A stretch of 37,213 nucleotides of DNA from Phaeodactylibacter sp. (GTDB lineage: Bacteria > Bacteroidota > Bacteroidia > Chitinophagales > Saprospiraceae), in assembly GCA_024102975.1 (NCBI GenBank), contig JAGFJD010000048.1:1-37213 (forward strand), read 5' to 3'. Shown in pieces: positions 25,345 to 33,413 of this stretch. The notes beneath the pieces were generated by a model. It had not been told where the DNA came from. It searched no databases and saw only the letters and a program-made list of their open reading frames with translations. A program made the translations under genes and the position numbers. Each line of letters opens with the position of its first letter. The stretch's first letter is position 1.

Positions 25345-26214
25345 ATGAAACCTAAAAAAGAAGGCAATAAGTACGACAAGATCATCAAGGAGAACCTGGA
25401 AGCGCTCTTTTTGCCGTTCCTGGAGCAGTTGCTGGGCATACGAATCCTGTCAGCCGAAAAGCTGCCTGTCAGGCTGCAAACCACCCTGGAACGGGAACCT
25501 GATTTTGTCCGCAAGATCGTAAACGAAGAGGGCAAAGAAAGCATCCTGCATCTCGAATTCGAATCCGAGGCGAAACGCAATATGGTATACCGGGTATCCG
25601 AATACCATGGGATACTGCTAAAAAAATACCGGCTTCCGATCTATCACGTGGTGGTTTACCTGGGCAAACGAAAGCCGAATATTCCTGCTCAACTGAAGAA
25701 GGAAGAAGTGTTTACCGGCTTCGAACTGATCGACCTTGGGCGGCTGGACTACCAGCAAATGCTCAGCAGCCAAATCCCCGAAGCAGTGGTGTTGGCAATA
25801 CTCGGCGATTTTCAAGGAAAACCACCAGAAGAAGCGATACGTTCTATAGTAGAGCGCCTCCGGCAAGTCACCAAAGGTGAACTCTCCCTGCAGAAGTATA
25901 TCCGCCAATTGAATGTAATGTCGGGATTGCGTAAATTGCATGAATTAACCGTTAAAACTATAGAGGATATGCCAATTACTTATGATATTAGAACAGACTT
26001 CCTTTATAAGAAGGGCAAAGCAGAAGGCAAAGCAGAAGGCAAAATGGAAGGCAAAATGGAAGGTTTGGAACTAAAGGCGCGTACTGTCGTGGCTCGTGGG
26101 CATGATAGAGGCATGTCGCCGGAAGAAATCGCCGAACTGGCGGATATGCCGGTAGAATGGGTAAAGGCCATCATCCTGGAAATCGAGGCGGAGAAGGAGG
26201 GAGAAGAAAGATAA
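25345..26214 (+). CDS. Rpn-family PD-(D/E)XK nuclease (recombination-promoting/transposase-like)
   Basis: The 289-residue protein resembles the Rpn/YhgA-like family of PD-(D/E)XK DNA endonucleases, which raise RecA-independent recombination in other bacteria. An N-terminal helical segment (NKYDKIIKENLEALFLPFLEQLL) precedes the nuclease core: REPDFV (Asp53) and ILHLEFESE (Glu71, Glu73), then RVSEYHGILLKKY. A low-complexity linker of KGKAEG/KMEG units (about residues 215-232) precedes a short C-terminal helical part resembling a DNA-binding element. Variation in such linkers is common in this family. It lies between a broken amidohydrolase and a broken ATPase. A TATCTTG box ends only about 7 nt before the ATG, which would give an almost leaderless transcript if used. 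Confidence 0.88.
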   Translation: MKPKKEGNKYDKIIKENLEALFLPFLEQLLGIRILSAEKLPVRLQTTLEREPDFVRKIVNEEGKESILHLEFESEAKRNMVYRVSEYHGILLKKYRLPIYHVVVYLGKRKPNIPAQLKKEEVFTGFELIDLGRLDYQQMLSSQIPEAVVLAILGDFQGKPPEEAIRSIVERLRQVTKGELSLQKYIRQLNVMSGLRKLHELTVKTIEDMPITYDIRTDFLYKKGKAEGKAEGKMEGKMEGLELKARTVVARGHDRGMSPEEIAELADMPVEWVKAIILEIEAEKEGEER

Positions 26215-26347
26215 CCTGCAATCAATAGCCGAACTTACCCGATGATGTATCCCTGCAAAGTAGAATACCTATACGCTTCTGCCGAAAAAAAGAAGTGGCG
26301 TCCAATCCAAAACCCGGTTGACGCCTGGACGTTGGCCCCCAAACTGC

Positions 26348-26363
26348 CCCGGAACGTTCCGGG
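26348..26363. repeat. 16-bp perfect palindrome abutting the ATPase stop codon
   Basis: CCCGGAACGTTCCGGG is fully self-complementary and ends one base before the stop codon (26364-26366) of the minus-strand ATPase gene. It may serve as a short terminator stem for the two converging genes, but it has no loop and no T tract, so its role is open. Confidence 0.5.
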
Positions 26364-27848
26364 CTACCTCTTCAGCCGGGCCATGACTTCCGCCGGCGTG
26401 AATATTTGAAAATCATGTCCCGCTTCTTTTTTGATTGACTTTGCGAATAGTGCCGGCACGATGCTTCTGTTTTCCAACCCCGGCAGCAGTTGTGCCTTTT
26501 GGATCAGGTTTCGGAAAATGGGCGCGGAGTCGGCAACATCTGCCCATTTGCATTCTCCCACCAGGATGTGCTGTTTATCCACCGATTCGGCCACCAAATC
26601 CAGCTCCATCATTTTGCCATTTTCATTGGCGCCCCACCACCGGGATGCCTGGCCGAAGGACAGGCCGGAAACGGGCGCCATAGGGACGCTGCGGCGGCAG
26701 AGGTTTTCCCATTCGTTGGCAAAAAAGGAGTTGAGTTTGGGCGCCAGCCCTTCGTACACTTGTTCGGTTAACCCCAGTTCCAGGCGGGACAGGTTCGGCG
26801 ACACAAAAGAGAAGTAGAAATTCATGAAAGGATCTGCCAGTTTGTAAAGCGTCCTCTTGCCGGACTTCAAAGATTCTCCAAACGGGATTTCCCTTTTCAG
26901 GTACCCGAGCTGGATCAGCCGGTTCATCGGCCGCGCCAGATGGGTGGCCGGTTTGTTTAGCCGGCCGGCGATTTCCGACAGCTTATGGCTGCCTTTGCCC
27001 ACGACTGCCAGGATGGAATAGGCCTGAACGGACTCCCGCATGTCGTCCAGAAAAAGGCGGATGGGCTCTTCGTGCAGGATTCCCAGGCGATCCAGGATGG
27101 CTTCTTTCACCGCTTCTTCATAGGTGTCGTATTCCTGCCGTATTTCCCAGTATCGCGGCACGCCTCCCCAGGTGGCATATTCTTCAACCGCCTGGGCCGC
27201 CAGGCAGTTCAAGCTGTCCATGAGCCACCCGGCTTCCAGGGGCGCGATCTTCAGGATTTCGTTTGATCTTCCATACAGGGGCGCCGTGCTATCCAGCACC
27301 ATTCCCTGCATCATCTGCTGGGAGGAACCGCATAAAATAAGGTGAAAGCTGCGTTGCTCCATTTCGTCCACCATTTTCTGAATAAGGCTTGGAAGGGGAG
27401 CGGACGATTTTGCCAGGTAAGGAAATTCATCGAGGCAGAGGGCAATAGGCGGCGTACGGCGTTCCAGGCCGTTCTGCAAGCTGATGAACAGGGATTCCCA
27501 ATCAGGATAAATAGCCTGGTCGAACCCTTTGATCCGGGCAGAAATCACATTAGCCAACTGGGCGCGTTGTACAGCCTCATCCGCCTGCGGCGCCATGAAG
27601 TAAATGCTCTCTTTTGGCAAAACTTCCCGGATCAGGGTGGATTTGCCACAACGGCGGCGACCATACAAAACAACTATACTGACGCACGGCAGGTTTTGTC
27701 GACTACAAAACCCGCCGGGTCAGTATATACTGGCATCGCTGGTTTTGCTCCTGACAAAACCACGCGTTCGCCAGTATAGCTTGGCTTTGTTGCCGGAAAG
27801 CGCTTTGCGCAAGCGCCGGATTTCATTTTCGCGGTTGTAGAATGGCAT
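26364..27848 (-). pseudogene. AAA ATPase with DUF234-type nuclease-like tail, interrupted by a tandem hairpin insertion
   Basis: The intact reading starts at 27848 (MPFYNRENEIRRLRKALSG), runs to NKAKL, is interrupted by 102 inserted bases, and resumes as VVLYGRRRCGKSTLI in the same frame. The insert brings an in-frame TGA. The body has Walker A (GRRRCGKST), Walker B (IALCLDEFPYL), a GSSQQMM sensor-like motif, a winged-helix region (GKGSHKLSEIAGRLNKPATHL), and a C-terminal PD-(D/E)XK-like tail (ELDLVAES ... LVGECKW). This is the architecture of the archaeal-type ATPase/DUF234 family. Removing the insert restores a perfect family N-terminus, so the insertion is recent. A TTG at 27668 could restart translation just before Walker A, giving a 434-residue protein, so residual function cannot be excluded. 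Family roles are unknown. Confidence 0.85.
27675..27778. mobile_element. Two adjacent 49-nt hairpin elements separated and flanked by TA
   Basis: The arrangement is TA, unit 1 (27677-27725), TA, unit 2 (27728-27776), TA (27777-27778). Both units begin TACTG and end CAGTA, and each contains an inverted GGTTTTG/CAAAACC core with a 5-7 nt loop. The two share the ends and core but differ between, so the second was not a simple slippage copy. Deleting 27675-27776 restores AAG CTA GTT GTT, which reads KLVV in the ATPase gene. This fits insertion with duplication of TA, as in IS630/Tc1-type or similar TA-targeting elements. Confidence 0.82.
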
Positions 27849-27881
27849 AGGTGGCTATAACAACAGGCACCGGAAAAAATT

Positions 27882-27939
27882 CTGCTGCAACAGGTTTTCC
27901 CGTAGGCCCCACAGGGCAGGAAAACCTGCTGCAGCGCAG
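27882..27939. repeat. Long inverted repeat upstream of the ATPase gene
   Basis: CTGCTGCAACAGGTTTTCC (27882-27900) faces GGAAAACCTGCTGCAG (27919-27934), giving a stem of about 17-19 bp with an 18-nt loop. It sits in the 237-bp gap between the ATPase start and the RidA homologue and could be another small foldback element. No target duplication was found. Confidence 0.65.
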
Positions 27940-28085
27940 TACAATCAACTCTGGATCACAGCAAAGTTGTAAAAATATTTTGTTCGGGGGATAAATCCAT
28001 TATTTTCTTATTTTGCTTTTTTTGTTACTATTTAGGAGGGCTGCTAAGCTAAATAGTTGCCTTTTTTACTAAAGTTCATCACAGA

Positions 28086-28649
28086 ATGAGAAACCTTCAT
28101 TTCCTTTTGCTGTCCCTAAGCCTGCTCATTTCCTGCGGCCAGGCTGCTCCTCCTGCCGAAAAAACTGCAACCGCCGCCGAAGAGGCCGGCCCGGATATCG
28201 AGAAGCGCCTCGAAGAACTGGGCATCGAGCTGCCCGAAGCCGCCACTCCGGTGGCCAATTACGTGAACGCCGTGCGTGCCGGCAACCTGCTCTTCCTGGC
28301 CGGCAAAGGCCCCAACAAGCCGGAGGGCGGTTACGTCACCGGCAAGCTCGGGGAAAGCCTCACTGTGGAAGAAGGATACGCCGCCGCCCGCCTTACCGGC
28401 ATCAGCCAGCTGGCCGTGCTGAAAGCCGAACTGGGCAGCCTGAACAAGGTGAAGCGCATCGTCAAAGTGACGGGCATGGTCAACTCCACTCCCGATTTCA
28501 CCAACCACCCGGAGGTCGTAAACGGCTTTTCCGACCTGATGGTGGAGGTGTTCGGCGAAAAGGGCAAACACGCGCGGGCGGCAGTGGGCATGGCGTCCCT
28601 GCCCCGGGGCATCGCCGTGGAGGTAGAGATGGTGGTAGAGGTGGAATAG
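28086..28649 (+). CDS. RidA (YjgF/YER057c/UK114) family lipoprotein
   Basis: Rid proteins hydrolyse reactive enamine/imine intermediates or bind small ligands. The 187-residue protein carries an N-terminal lipoprotein signal with lipobox LLISC (Cys17), then an Ala/Glu-rich linker, so it is probably membrane-anchored outside the cytoplasm, unlike canonical cytosolic RidA. The Rid domain (about 45-187) includes PVANYVNAVRAGNLLFLAGK, the LAVLKAELGSLNKVKRIVKV core, and HARAAVGMASLPRGIAVEVEM. In that last motif the Arg following HA is at the position of the catalytic Arg105 of E. coli RidA. No partner gene is adjacent. A TTTG (27979-27982) and TATTTTCT (28001-28008) pair 18 bp apart is a weak promoter candidate. 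MITE copy B begins 11 bp after the stop codon. Confidence 0.88.
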   Translation: MRNLHFLLLSLSLLISCGQAAPPAEKTATAAEEAGPDIEKRLEELGIELPEAATPVANYVNAVRAGNLLFLAGKGPNKPEGGYVTGKLGESLTVEEGYAAARLTGISQLAVLKAELGSLNKVKRIVKVTGMVNSTPDFTNHPEVVNGFSDLMVEVFGEKGKHARAAVGMASLPRGIAVEVEMVVEVE

Positions 28650-28659
28650 GCCCCGGGAT

Positions 28660-28786
28660 CACACCACTGGACAAAATGGTTTTGGACACAGAGAACACTG
28701 AGGCCAACACAGAGTACACGGAGTGTTTTTTATTGATAATCAGGCCTCTGTGTGACTTTGTGTCCAGAAAAATGTCTAGTAGTGTG
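28660..28786. mobile_element. MITE copy B: 127 bp, 18-bp TIRs, 9-bp target duplication
   Basis: The left end CACACCACTGGACAAAAT (28660-28677) and the right end (28769-28786; minus-strand CACACTACTAGACATTTT) are inverted repeats of the family seen at 16275 and 33414. The direct repeat CCCCGGGAT flanks it exactly at 28651-28659 and 28787-28795. The interior aligns with copy A (GGACACAG ... GGCCTC ... TGTGTCC) and forms a long imperfect hairpin. No open frame. It lies just after the RidA gene and may act as its transcription stop. Confidence 0.88.
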
Positions 28787-28828
28787 CCCCGGGATGATGT
28801 AACAAGGGGGGGAGAAAACGCCGGGAAC

Positions 28829-28952
28829 TAAATAACGGGAACGTTATTTCACCGCCAAGAGCAACATGCCGTTAATTGTTCCCGTCTCTTCGAGCTGGAT
28901 AAAATTGGTTAATAACCAGGGCTTTACGCCGATGTTAGGCGTAATAACCAAT
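28829..28952. repeat. Two hairpins between convergent RidA and M14 genes
   Basis: The first, AAATAACG-GGAA-CGTTATTT (28829-28848), is perfect. The second has an inner stem TTACGCC/GGCGTAA (28924-28930 with 28938-28944) and an outer stem ATTGGTT/AACCAAT (28904-28910 with 28946-28952). Neither is followed by a convincing T tract. They may act as bidirectional terminators for the flanking convergent genes. Confidence 0.5.
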
Positions 28953-28987
28953 AACTAATCAACCAATACCGGCCCCACACTTCCCCC

Positions 28988-31582
28988 CTACTCCCCCGGT
29001 GCCTGCCCGCTCGCCTTTTCTACGGCATGCCGGCTGATGGCCGAACCGAAGAAAATGCTGTTGGCAAAAATCCGGTTGGCGCCGTACCAGAAGGCGCGGA
29101 AGTTGGGGTTGTCCAACAGGCAGACCGTCCGCCCCCGCCCGATCCCGCTGACTACTATGGCCGCCGAGTTGCGGATCAATTCCAGGTTTTTGTCTTTGAT
29201 GTAACCACTGAGCAGAGGAGCATCCCCATAGGCCGCCGGAGTAGCGTAAGCGTTGGCAGCCAGTTCGAAGGCCAGGCGGTTGCTGCGGAAAAACGGCATG
29301 GGCGACCGGTGGCAGCCGAAGAACAAGGGGTGGCTGAGGTCGACCTCGGCCTGCACAATGGCGCCGCCGACGGCCTCAGAGCCGCGGTCATCGTCAAGCC
29401 GCCCGTAAGGGCGCCGCTCTACGGTTTCTTCTTCCTTTTTGGGAGGTTCTTTCTCCTTCAGGCCCGCCAGCCCCTGCTTCTGGGCTGCTTTGGCCGCTTC
29501 CTCGATGGTAACCAGCGTGCCGCCCTCGCGCACCCAGTCGCGCAGCTTGTCCCACCCTTCCCTGGCCAGGCTGCCGTAGCTGCCGTCGGGCATGACGATG
29601 GCGGTGTATTTGTCCAGGTTGCTTTCGGGCAGGCGATCCAGCTCCAGCTTGGCCACCTCCATGCCAAAGCGCTGGTCGAGCAGGTGCCAAACCTCTCCCG
29701 CGCCGTAGCTGGATACGCCGTCGCCAACCAGCAGCAGGACTTTCGGCATTTTAACCAGTTCAAAATCGTTGCTGCCCAGGTCAATCCCCGACGGCGTCAG
29801 GCCGGTAGAAACGGCGTAGATGGGCGCTTTGGCGTCTTCTGCTGCCCGGGTTGCCAACTGATGAACCTGAGCGGCCGACCTGGGCTGGTTCTGAACCGGA
29901 ATGAGGATGGCGCCCTTCCTGTACATCCGCCCTTCCAGCTCAAAGTCACGAATGGCCACTTTTGCCCGCAGCCCGTTGGCCATCAGGTAGTTCAACGCCC
30001 GGGGGGCATAGTAGTCCTCCCATTCCAGAATGTAAGCGTACTGGCTTATCGCAGGCGGGCTGGCCCGGCGTTCGGGCGCCAGCCCCTCCACGGCCTCTCC
30101 CAGGAGGCTCTTGTTATAATCCTTGCCTTTCAGTTCCGCATAATTGACATTGAAGGCCAGGGGCAGGGCCCAGCTGGACACGTCGTAAAAAATGCTGTCC
30201 TGAAAGGTAGTCGTCGTATCGAAAATACCCCGGATCAACCGGTACTGGGTTTGCTCCATCGGGACGACAAAGGCCGAGCCGGGGCTGAACGCCTGCCCGC
30301 CGGCGTCCAGCGGCTTGCCCAGATGGAACACCTCTATCTGGTGGCGGCGCAGTATTTCCACCAGGGCGTATAGCCGTGCCTGGTCGCTGACGCCGCCGAA
30401 TACCAGGGCTTTCCGCTCGTCCTTCCGGGCTTCCTCCAAAGCACTGCGGTAAAAGCGGCGCTGGTAATCGAGCAGGTCGGTGCGCAGGCCTACTGCCGCT
30501 TTTTGGGTAGACAGGGCGGTGGCCACCTGGTTGCGGATGGTGAAGGCAAAGCTCAGCGGGCCGTTGACGGTAGCCTGCAGGTGCCCCCTCGAACTGGCCT
30601 GCTCGAATAAGATGCCGATGCAGCCGTTGGCGTCGGGATAGGTCGACCCTTTTCCGTAGTAGAAATCGTCATAGCCCTCCTGCGAGTAATACAGCGATCC
30701 GATCTCGTCGAGCGCCGCAGCGTGGTAAGCGCCGATCCTGCCGGTCAGCTCCTGGTTTTCCCAGGGGGTGATCGGGTTGGTGCGCTCGGGGACGCCCGGC
30801 ATGAAAAAGAAGGTGGCGTTGGTGCCCATCTCATGGTGGTCGGTCAGGATGTTGGGCTTCCAGTCGTGGAATACCTGCAGGCGGCCCCGGCTCTCGGGGT
30901 GCTGTGCCGGCAGCCAGTCGCGGTTGAGGTCGAACCAGTAGTGGTTAGTGCGGCCCCGCGGCCAGGCCTCGTTGTATTCACGGTCCTGGGAATCGTCCGT
31001 CAGGTGGAGGTTTTTATGCATATTGGCCCAGGTGGAAAAGCGGTGGAATCCATCGGGGTTGAAACAGGGGTCCAGCAGGATGACCGTCTCCTCCAGGGTG
31101 CGGCGGACCTCATCGCTCTGGCCGGCGGCAAGGTAGTAGGCCACCAGGGGCGCAGCATTGCCGCCGCTTGGCTCGTTGCCGTGAATACTGAACCCCTGAT
31201 ACACCACCAGCGGCATCTTTTCCATGTCCTCATCCGGCGATTTGCCCGGCCGGGAAAGGGCCAGGTGTTCCTGCCGGAGCTGCTCCAGGCGGCCGTGGTT
31301 CGCCTCAGAGGTGATGGTGAGGTATACGAGCGGGCGGTTCTCGTAAGTACGGGCGTACTCCGTGATCGTCACGCGGGGCGAGGCCGCCGCCAGCGCCCGC
31401 AGGTAGAAAAGCTGCTGGTCGTGGCTGAGGTGCCACTCCCCGATCTGATAACCCAGGAAGGACTCCGGCGTAGGGATATCCGGGTCGTATTTGATGTCGG
31501 GAAGGTAGTATGTCAGTGGCTGCTTCTGAGCGTGGAGGCCAACGGCAACCAGAAGGGCGGCTAATAAGAGGAGTTTTTTCAT
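28988..31582 (-). CDS. Secreted M14-family peptidase with GATase1-like C-terminal domain (paralog 2)
   Basis: I place the start at 31582 (MKKLLLLAALLVAVGLHAQ, a clear signal peptide), giving 864 residues; the frame extends 22 codons further upstream without signal character. Zinc motifs are SIHGNEPSG (His134, Glu137) and LTDHHEMG, with the DPCFNPDGFHRF pocket and DLNRDW. The catalytic Glu is probably in ILFEQASSRG. The GATase1-like domain (about 620-745) has VLLLVGDGVSSYGAGE and REGGTLVTIEEAAK, followed by a KEKEPPKKEEE low-complexity stretch. Same family and architecture as 21455-24103, on the same strand, but diverged, so an old duplication. No T9SS sorting domain was seen. Likely an envelope aminopeptidase or carboxypeptidase working on peptides; the exact specificity is unknown. 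Confidence 0.92.
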   Translation of the reverse strand: MKKLLLLAALLVAVGLHAQKQPLTYYLPDIKYDPDIPTPESFLGYQIGEWHLSHDQQLFYLRALAAASPRVTITEYARTYENRPLVYLTITSEANHGRLEQLRQEHLALSRPGKSPDEDMEKMPLVVYQGFSIHGNEPSGGNAAPLVAYYLAAGQSDEVRRTLEETVILLDPCFNPDGFHRFSTWANMHKNLHLTDDSQDREYNEAWPRGRTNHYWFDLNRDWLPAQHPESRGRLQVFHDWKPNILTDHHEMGTNATFFFMPGVPERTNPITPWENQELTGRIGAYHAAALDEIGSLYYSQEGYDDFYYGKGSTYPDANGCIGILFEQASSRGHLQATVNGPLSFAFTIRNQVATALSTQKAAVGLRTDLLDYQRRFYRSALEEARKDERKALVFGGVSDQARLYALVEILRRHQIEVFHLGKPLDAGGQAFSPGSAFVVPMEQTQYRLIRGIFDTTTTFQDSIFYDVSSWALPLAFNVNYAELKGKDYNKSLLGEAVEGLAPERRASPPAISQYAYILEWEDYYAPRALNYLMANGLRAKVAIRDFELEGRMYRKGAILIPVQNQPRSAAQVHQLATRAAEDAKAPIYAVSTGLTPSGIDLGSNDFELVKMPKVLLLVGDGVSSYGAGEVWHLLDQRFGMEVAKLELDRLPESNLDKYTAIVMPDGSYGSLAREGWDKLRDWVREGGTLVTIEEAAKAAQKQGLAGLKEKEPPKKEEETVERRPYGRLDDDRGSEAVGGAIVQAEVDLSHPLFFGCHRSPMPFFRSNRLAFELAANAYATPAAYGDAPLLSGYIKDKNLELIRNSAAIVVSGIGRGRTVCLLDNPNFRAFWYGANRIFANSIFFGSAISRHAVEKASGQAPGE

Positions 31583-31736
31583 GTCTTGTCGTAAGTTGGT
31601 GTTCAATCTCTGCCTGAAGCAGGATTCGAAAGCTACAAAATAAGCCATTTATCTTTATAATTAAATAAAACCCCAAAGAGGCGCGATTCTCAACGGGACC
31701 TCAACACCTCAACACCGCAATACCACGTAACTATTT

Positions 31737-31826
31737 ACCACATAGGCCACATCAGGCAGTTCACATAGGCCACAGTAGCCGCAGCCTATGTGCTCTACTG
31801 TGAAAACGCTATGTGTCCTATGTGGT
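31737..31826. repeat. Nested inverted repeats built from CACATAGG
   Basis: The outer arms 31737-31752 and 31811-31826 pair over 16 bp with one mismatch. The inner arms CACATAGGC/GCCTATGTG (31762-31770 and 31784-31792) are perfect. The same words (CATATGTGAAAACC, CCTATGTGATCAAAACC) appear at 7605-7644, so this is a dispersed family. It lies between divergent M14 and serC genes. Confidence 0.65.
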
Positions 31827-31850
31827 TAAACACAAGACCTAAACAGTTAC

Positions 31851-31906
31851 AACACCGCAACACCACAACACCGCAACACCGCAACACCGCAACACCGCAA
31901 CACCTC
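31851..31906. repeat. Seven tandem copies of AACACCGC
   Basis: Units of 8 nt run from 31851. Five are exact AACACCGC, one is AACACCAC and the last is AACACCTC. Shorter related text (CTCAACACCTCAACACCGC) lies at 31700-31718. The array is in the leader region about 70 bp upstream of the serC -7 box, and its length could vary by slippage. Confidence 0.8.
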
Positions 31907-31972
31907 CCCCCCCAAACAAACCCTCCCCATCAAAGTTTACAATACAAACAGGCGGATAGCCTGGAAAAAGAC

Positions 31973-31980
31973 TATTTTTG
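31973..31980 (+). promoter_or_regulatory. Bacteroidota-type -7 box for serC
   Basis: TATTTTTG is a perfect TAnnTTTG match 42 bp before the serC ATG. No clear TTTG -33 element lies 19-21 bp upstream, so the assignment rests on the -7 box alone. Confidence 0.5.
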
Positions 31981-32022
31981 CAGCTTCTCCATGAACCCTC
32001 TATTGAAAATAAGACAAGAGCC

Positions 32023-33102
32023 ATGAAAAAACACAACTTCAGCGCCGGCCCGGCCATACTGCCGGCCAGCGTTATGGAACAAGCATCCCAGGCGGCCCTG
32101 GACTTCAACGGCATGGGGCTTTCCATCCTGGAAATCTCCCATCGCAGCCCGGAGTTCTCCGCCGTCCTCGACGAAGCGGAAATCCTGGTGCGGGACATCG
32201 CCGGCCTCGGCGACGGCTACGCCGTGCTTTTCCTGCAGGGGGGCGCCAGCTCCCAGTTCTTCATGACGGCCATGAACCTGCTGGACGACAACGAAATGGC
32301 GGCCTACGCCGACACCGGCAGCTGGTCGGCCAAGGCAATCAAGGAGGCCAGGAACTTCGGCAAGGTCGAGGTCGTCGCTTCCTCCAAAGAGCAGAACTAC
32401 ACTTTCATTCCCAAGGGGTATAAAGTACCGGCCAATGCCAAATACTTCCACCTGACCACCAACAACACCATCTTCGGCACCCAGTACCACAGCTGGCCGG
32501 AGACGGACGTGCCCTTCGTGGCGGATATGTCTTCCGATATATTCAGCCGCCCCATCGACGTGGAGCGCTTCGGCCTGATCTACGCCGGCGCCCAGAAGAA
32601 CATCGGCCCGGCGGGCCTCACCCTGGTGATCGTCCGCCCGGATATGCTGGGCAAGGTGAGCCGCACCATTCCCACCATGCTGGACTACCGCACCCACGTC
32701 AGCAAAAAGTCGACGTTCAACACGCCACCGGTGTTCGCCATCTACGTGGCTATGCTGACCTTCCGCTGGATCAAGGCCAATGGCGGCCTGCCGGCAATGG
32801 CTGCCCGGAATACCGCCAAGGCCGATCTCATTTACAAGGAGATCGATGACAACCCTATGTTCGTCGGCACGGTAACCGACAAAGCGGACCGCTCGCAGAT
32901 GAACGCCACCTTCGTGATGGCGCCCGGCAAGGAACAACTCCAGGCCACCTTCCTGGAGATGTGCAAAGAGGCCGGCTGCGTGGGCGTGAAGGGCCACCGC
33001 TCGGTGGGCGGCTTCCGGGCATCTATGTACAACGCTTTGGATATAAAAAGCGTACAGGTGCTGGTCGATGTGATGAGAGGATTTGCGGAGCGGTATGGGT
33101 AG
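32023..33102 (+). CDS. serC: Phosphoserine aminotransferase
   Basis: SerC converts 3-phosphohydroxypyruvate and glutamate to phosphoserine in serine synthesis, and also acts in pyridoxal phosphate synthesis. The start is at 32023 (MKKHNFSAGPAILPASV), giving 359 residues, the normal family length; the upstream frame to 31978 is leader. Hallmarks are FSAGPA at the N-terminus, the SHRSPEF segment, LFLQGGASSQF, the PLP-binding Lys192 in YAGAQKNIGPAG, and the C-terminal VGVKGHRSVGGFRASMYNAL. It is cytosolic and PLP-dependent. A perfect -7 promoter box lies upstream and a strong terminator follows, so it is transcribed alone. In many Bacteroidota serA follows serC; here it does not. Confidence 0.97.
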   Translation: MKKHNFSAGPAILPASVMEQASQAALDFNGMGLSILEISHRSPEFSAVLDEAEILVRDIAGLGDGYAVLFLQGGASSQFFMTAMNLLDDNEMAAYADTGSWSAKAIKEARNFGKVEVVASSKEQNYTFIPKGYKVPANAKYFHLTTNNTIFGTQYHSWPETDVPFVADMSSDIFSRPIDVERFGLIYAGAQKNIGPAGLTLVIVRPDMLGKVSRTIPTMLDYRTHVSKKSTFNTPPVFAIYVAMLTFRWIKANGGLPAMAARNTAKADLIYKEIDDNPMFVGTVTDKADRSQMNATFVMAPGKEQLQATFLEMCKEAGCVGVKGHRSVGGFRASMYNALDIKSVQVLVDVMRGFAERYG

Positions 33103-33157
33103 GTCCTGGCTCATCGCTTTTTGTTACGGGCCCCTTAAAAGTGGCCCGTCCGGGAAC

Positions 33158-33195
33158 AAAAGGGCAGGAAAACCTCACCGGGTTCCTGCCCTTTT
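33158..33195 (+). terminator. Rho-independent terminator after serC
   Basis: A perfect 13-bp stem (33158-33170 with 33183-33195) encloses a 12-nt loop and ends in TTTT, starting 56 bp after the serC stop. The A-rich 5' flank makes it partly bidirectional. Confidence 0.8.
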
Positions 33196-33413
33196 CGAAA
33201 TACTGTCTCGGATGGAATAATTAACAATTCATCATTTTATAACCAAATGCGTCTCGTCAGAAGCTTTATTAGCCAGACAGATATGGGAAAGAAAAGGGTT
33301 GGGTCTTCTGGTTAAATTTTGGCTTTTTCTCATTTTAGCCTATCTTCCTGCGACAGGATGAACAGGGCTCATAGGACGTGCCACTTTTAAGTGGCGCGTT
33401 TATAGACAGGATT

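Noticed and set aside
31851..31906. CRISPR array
   Set aside because: The unit is 8 nt with no spacers and no cas genes nearby; it is a simple tandem repeat.
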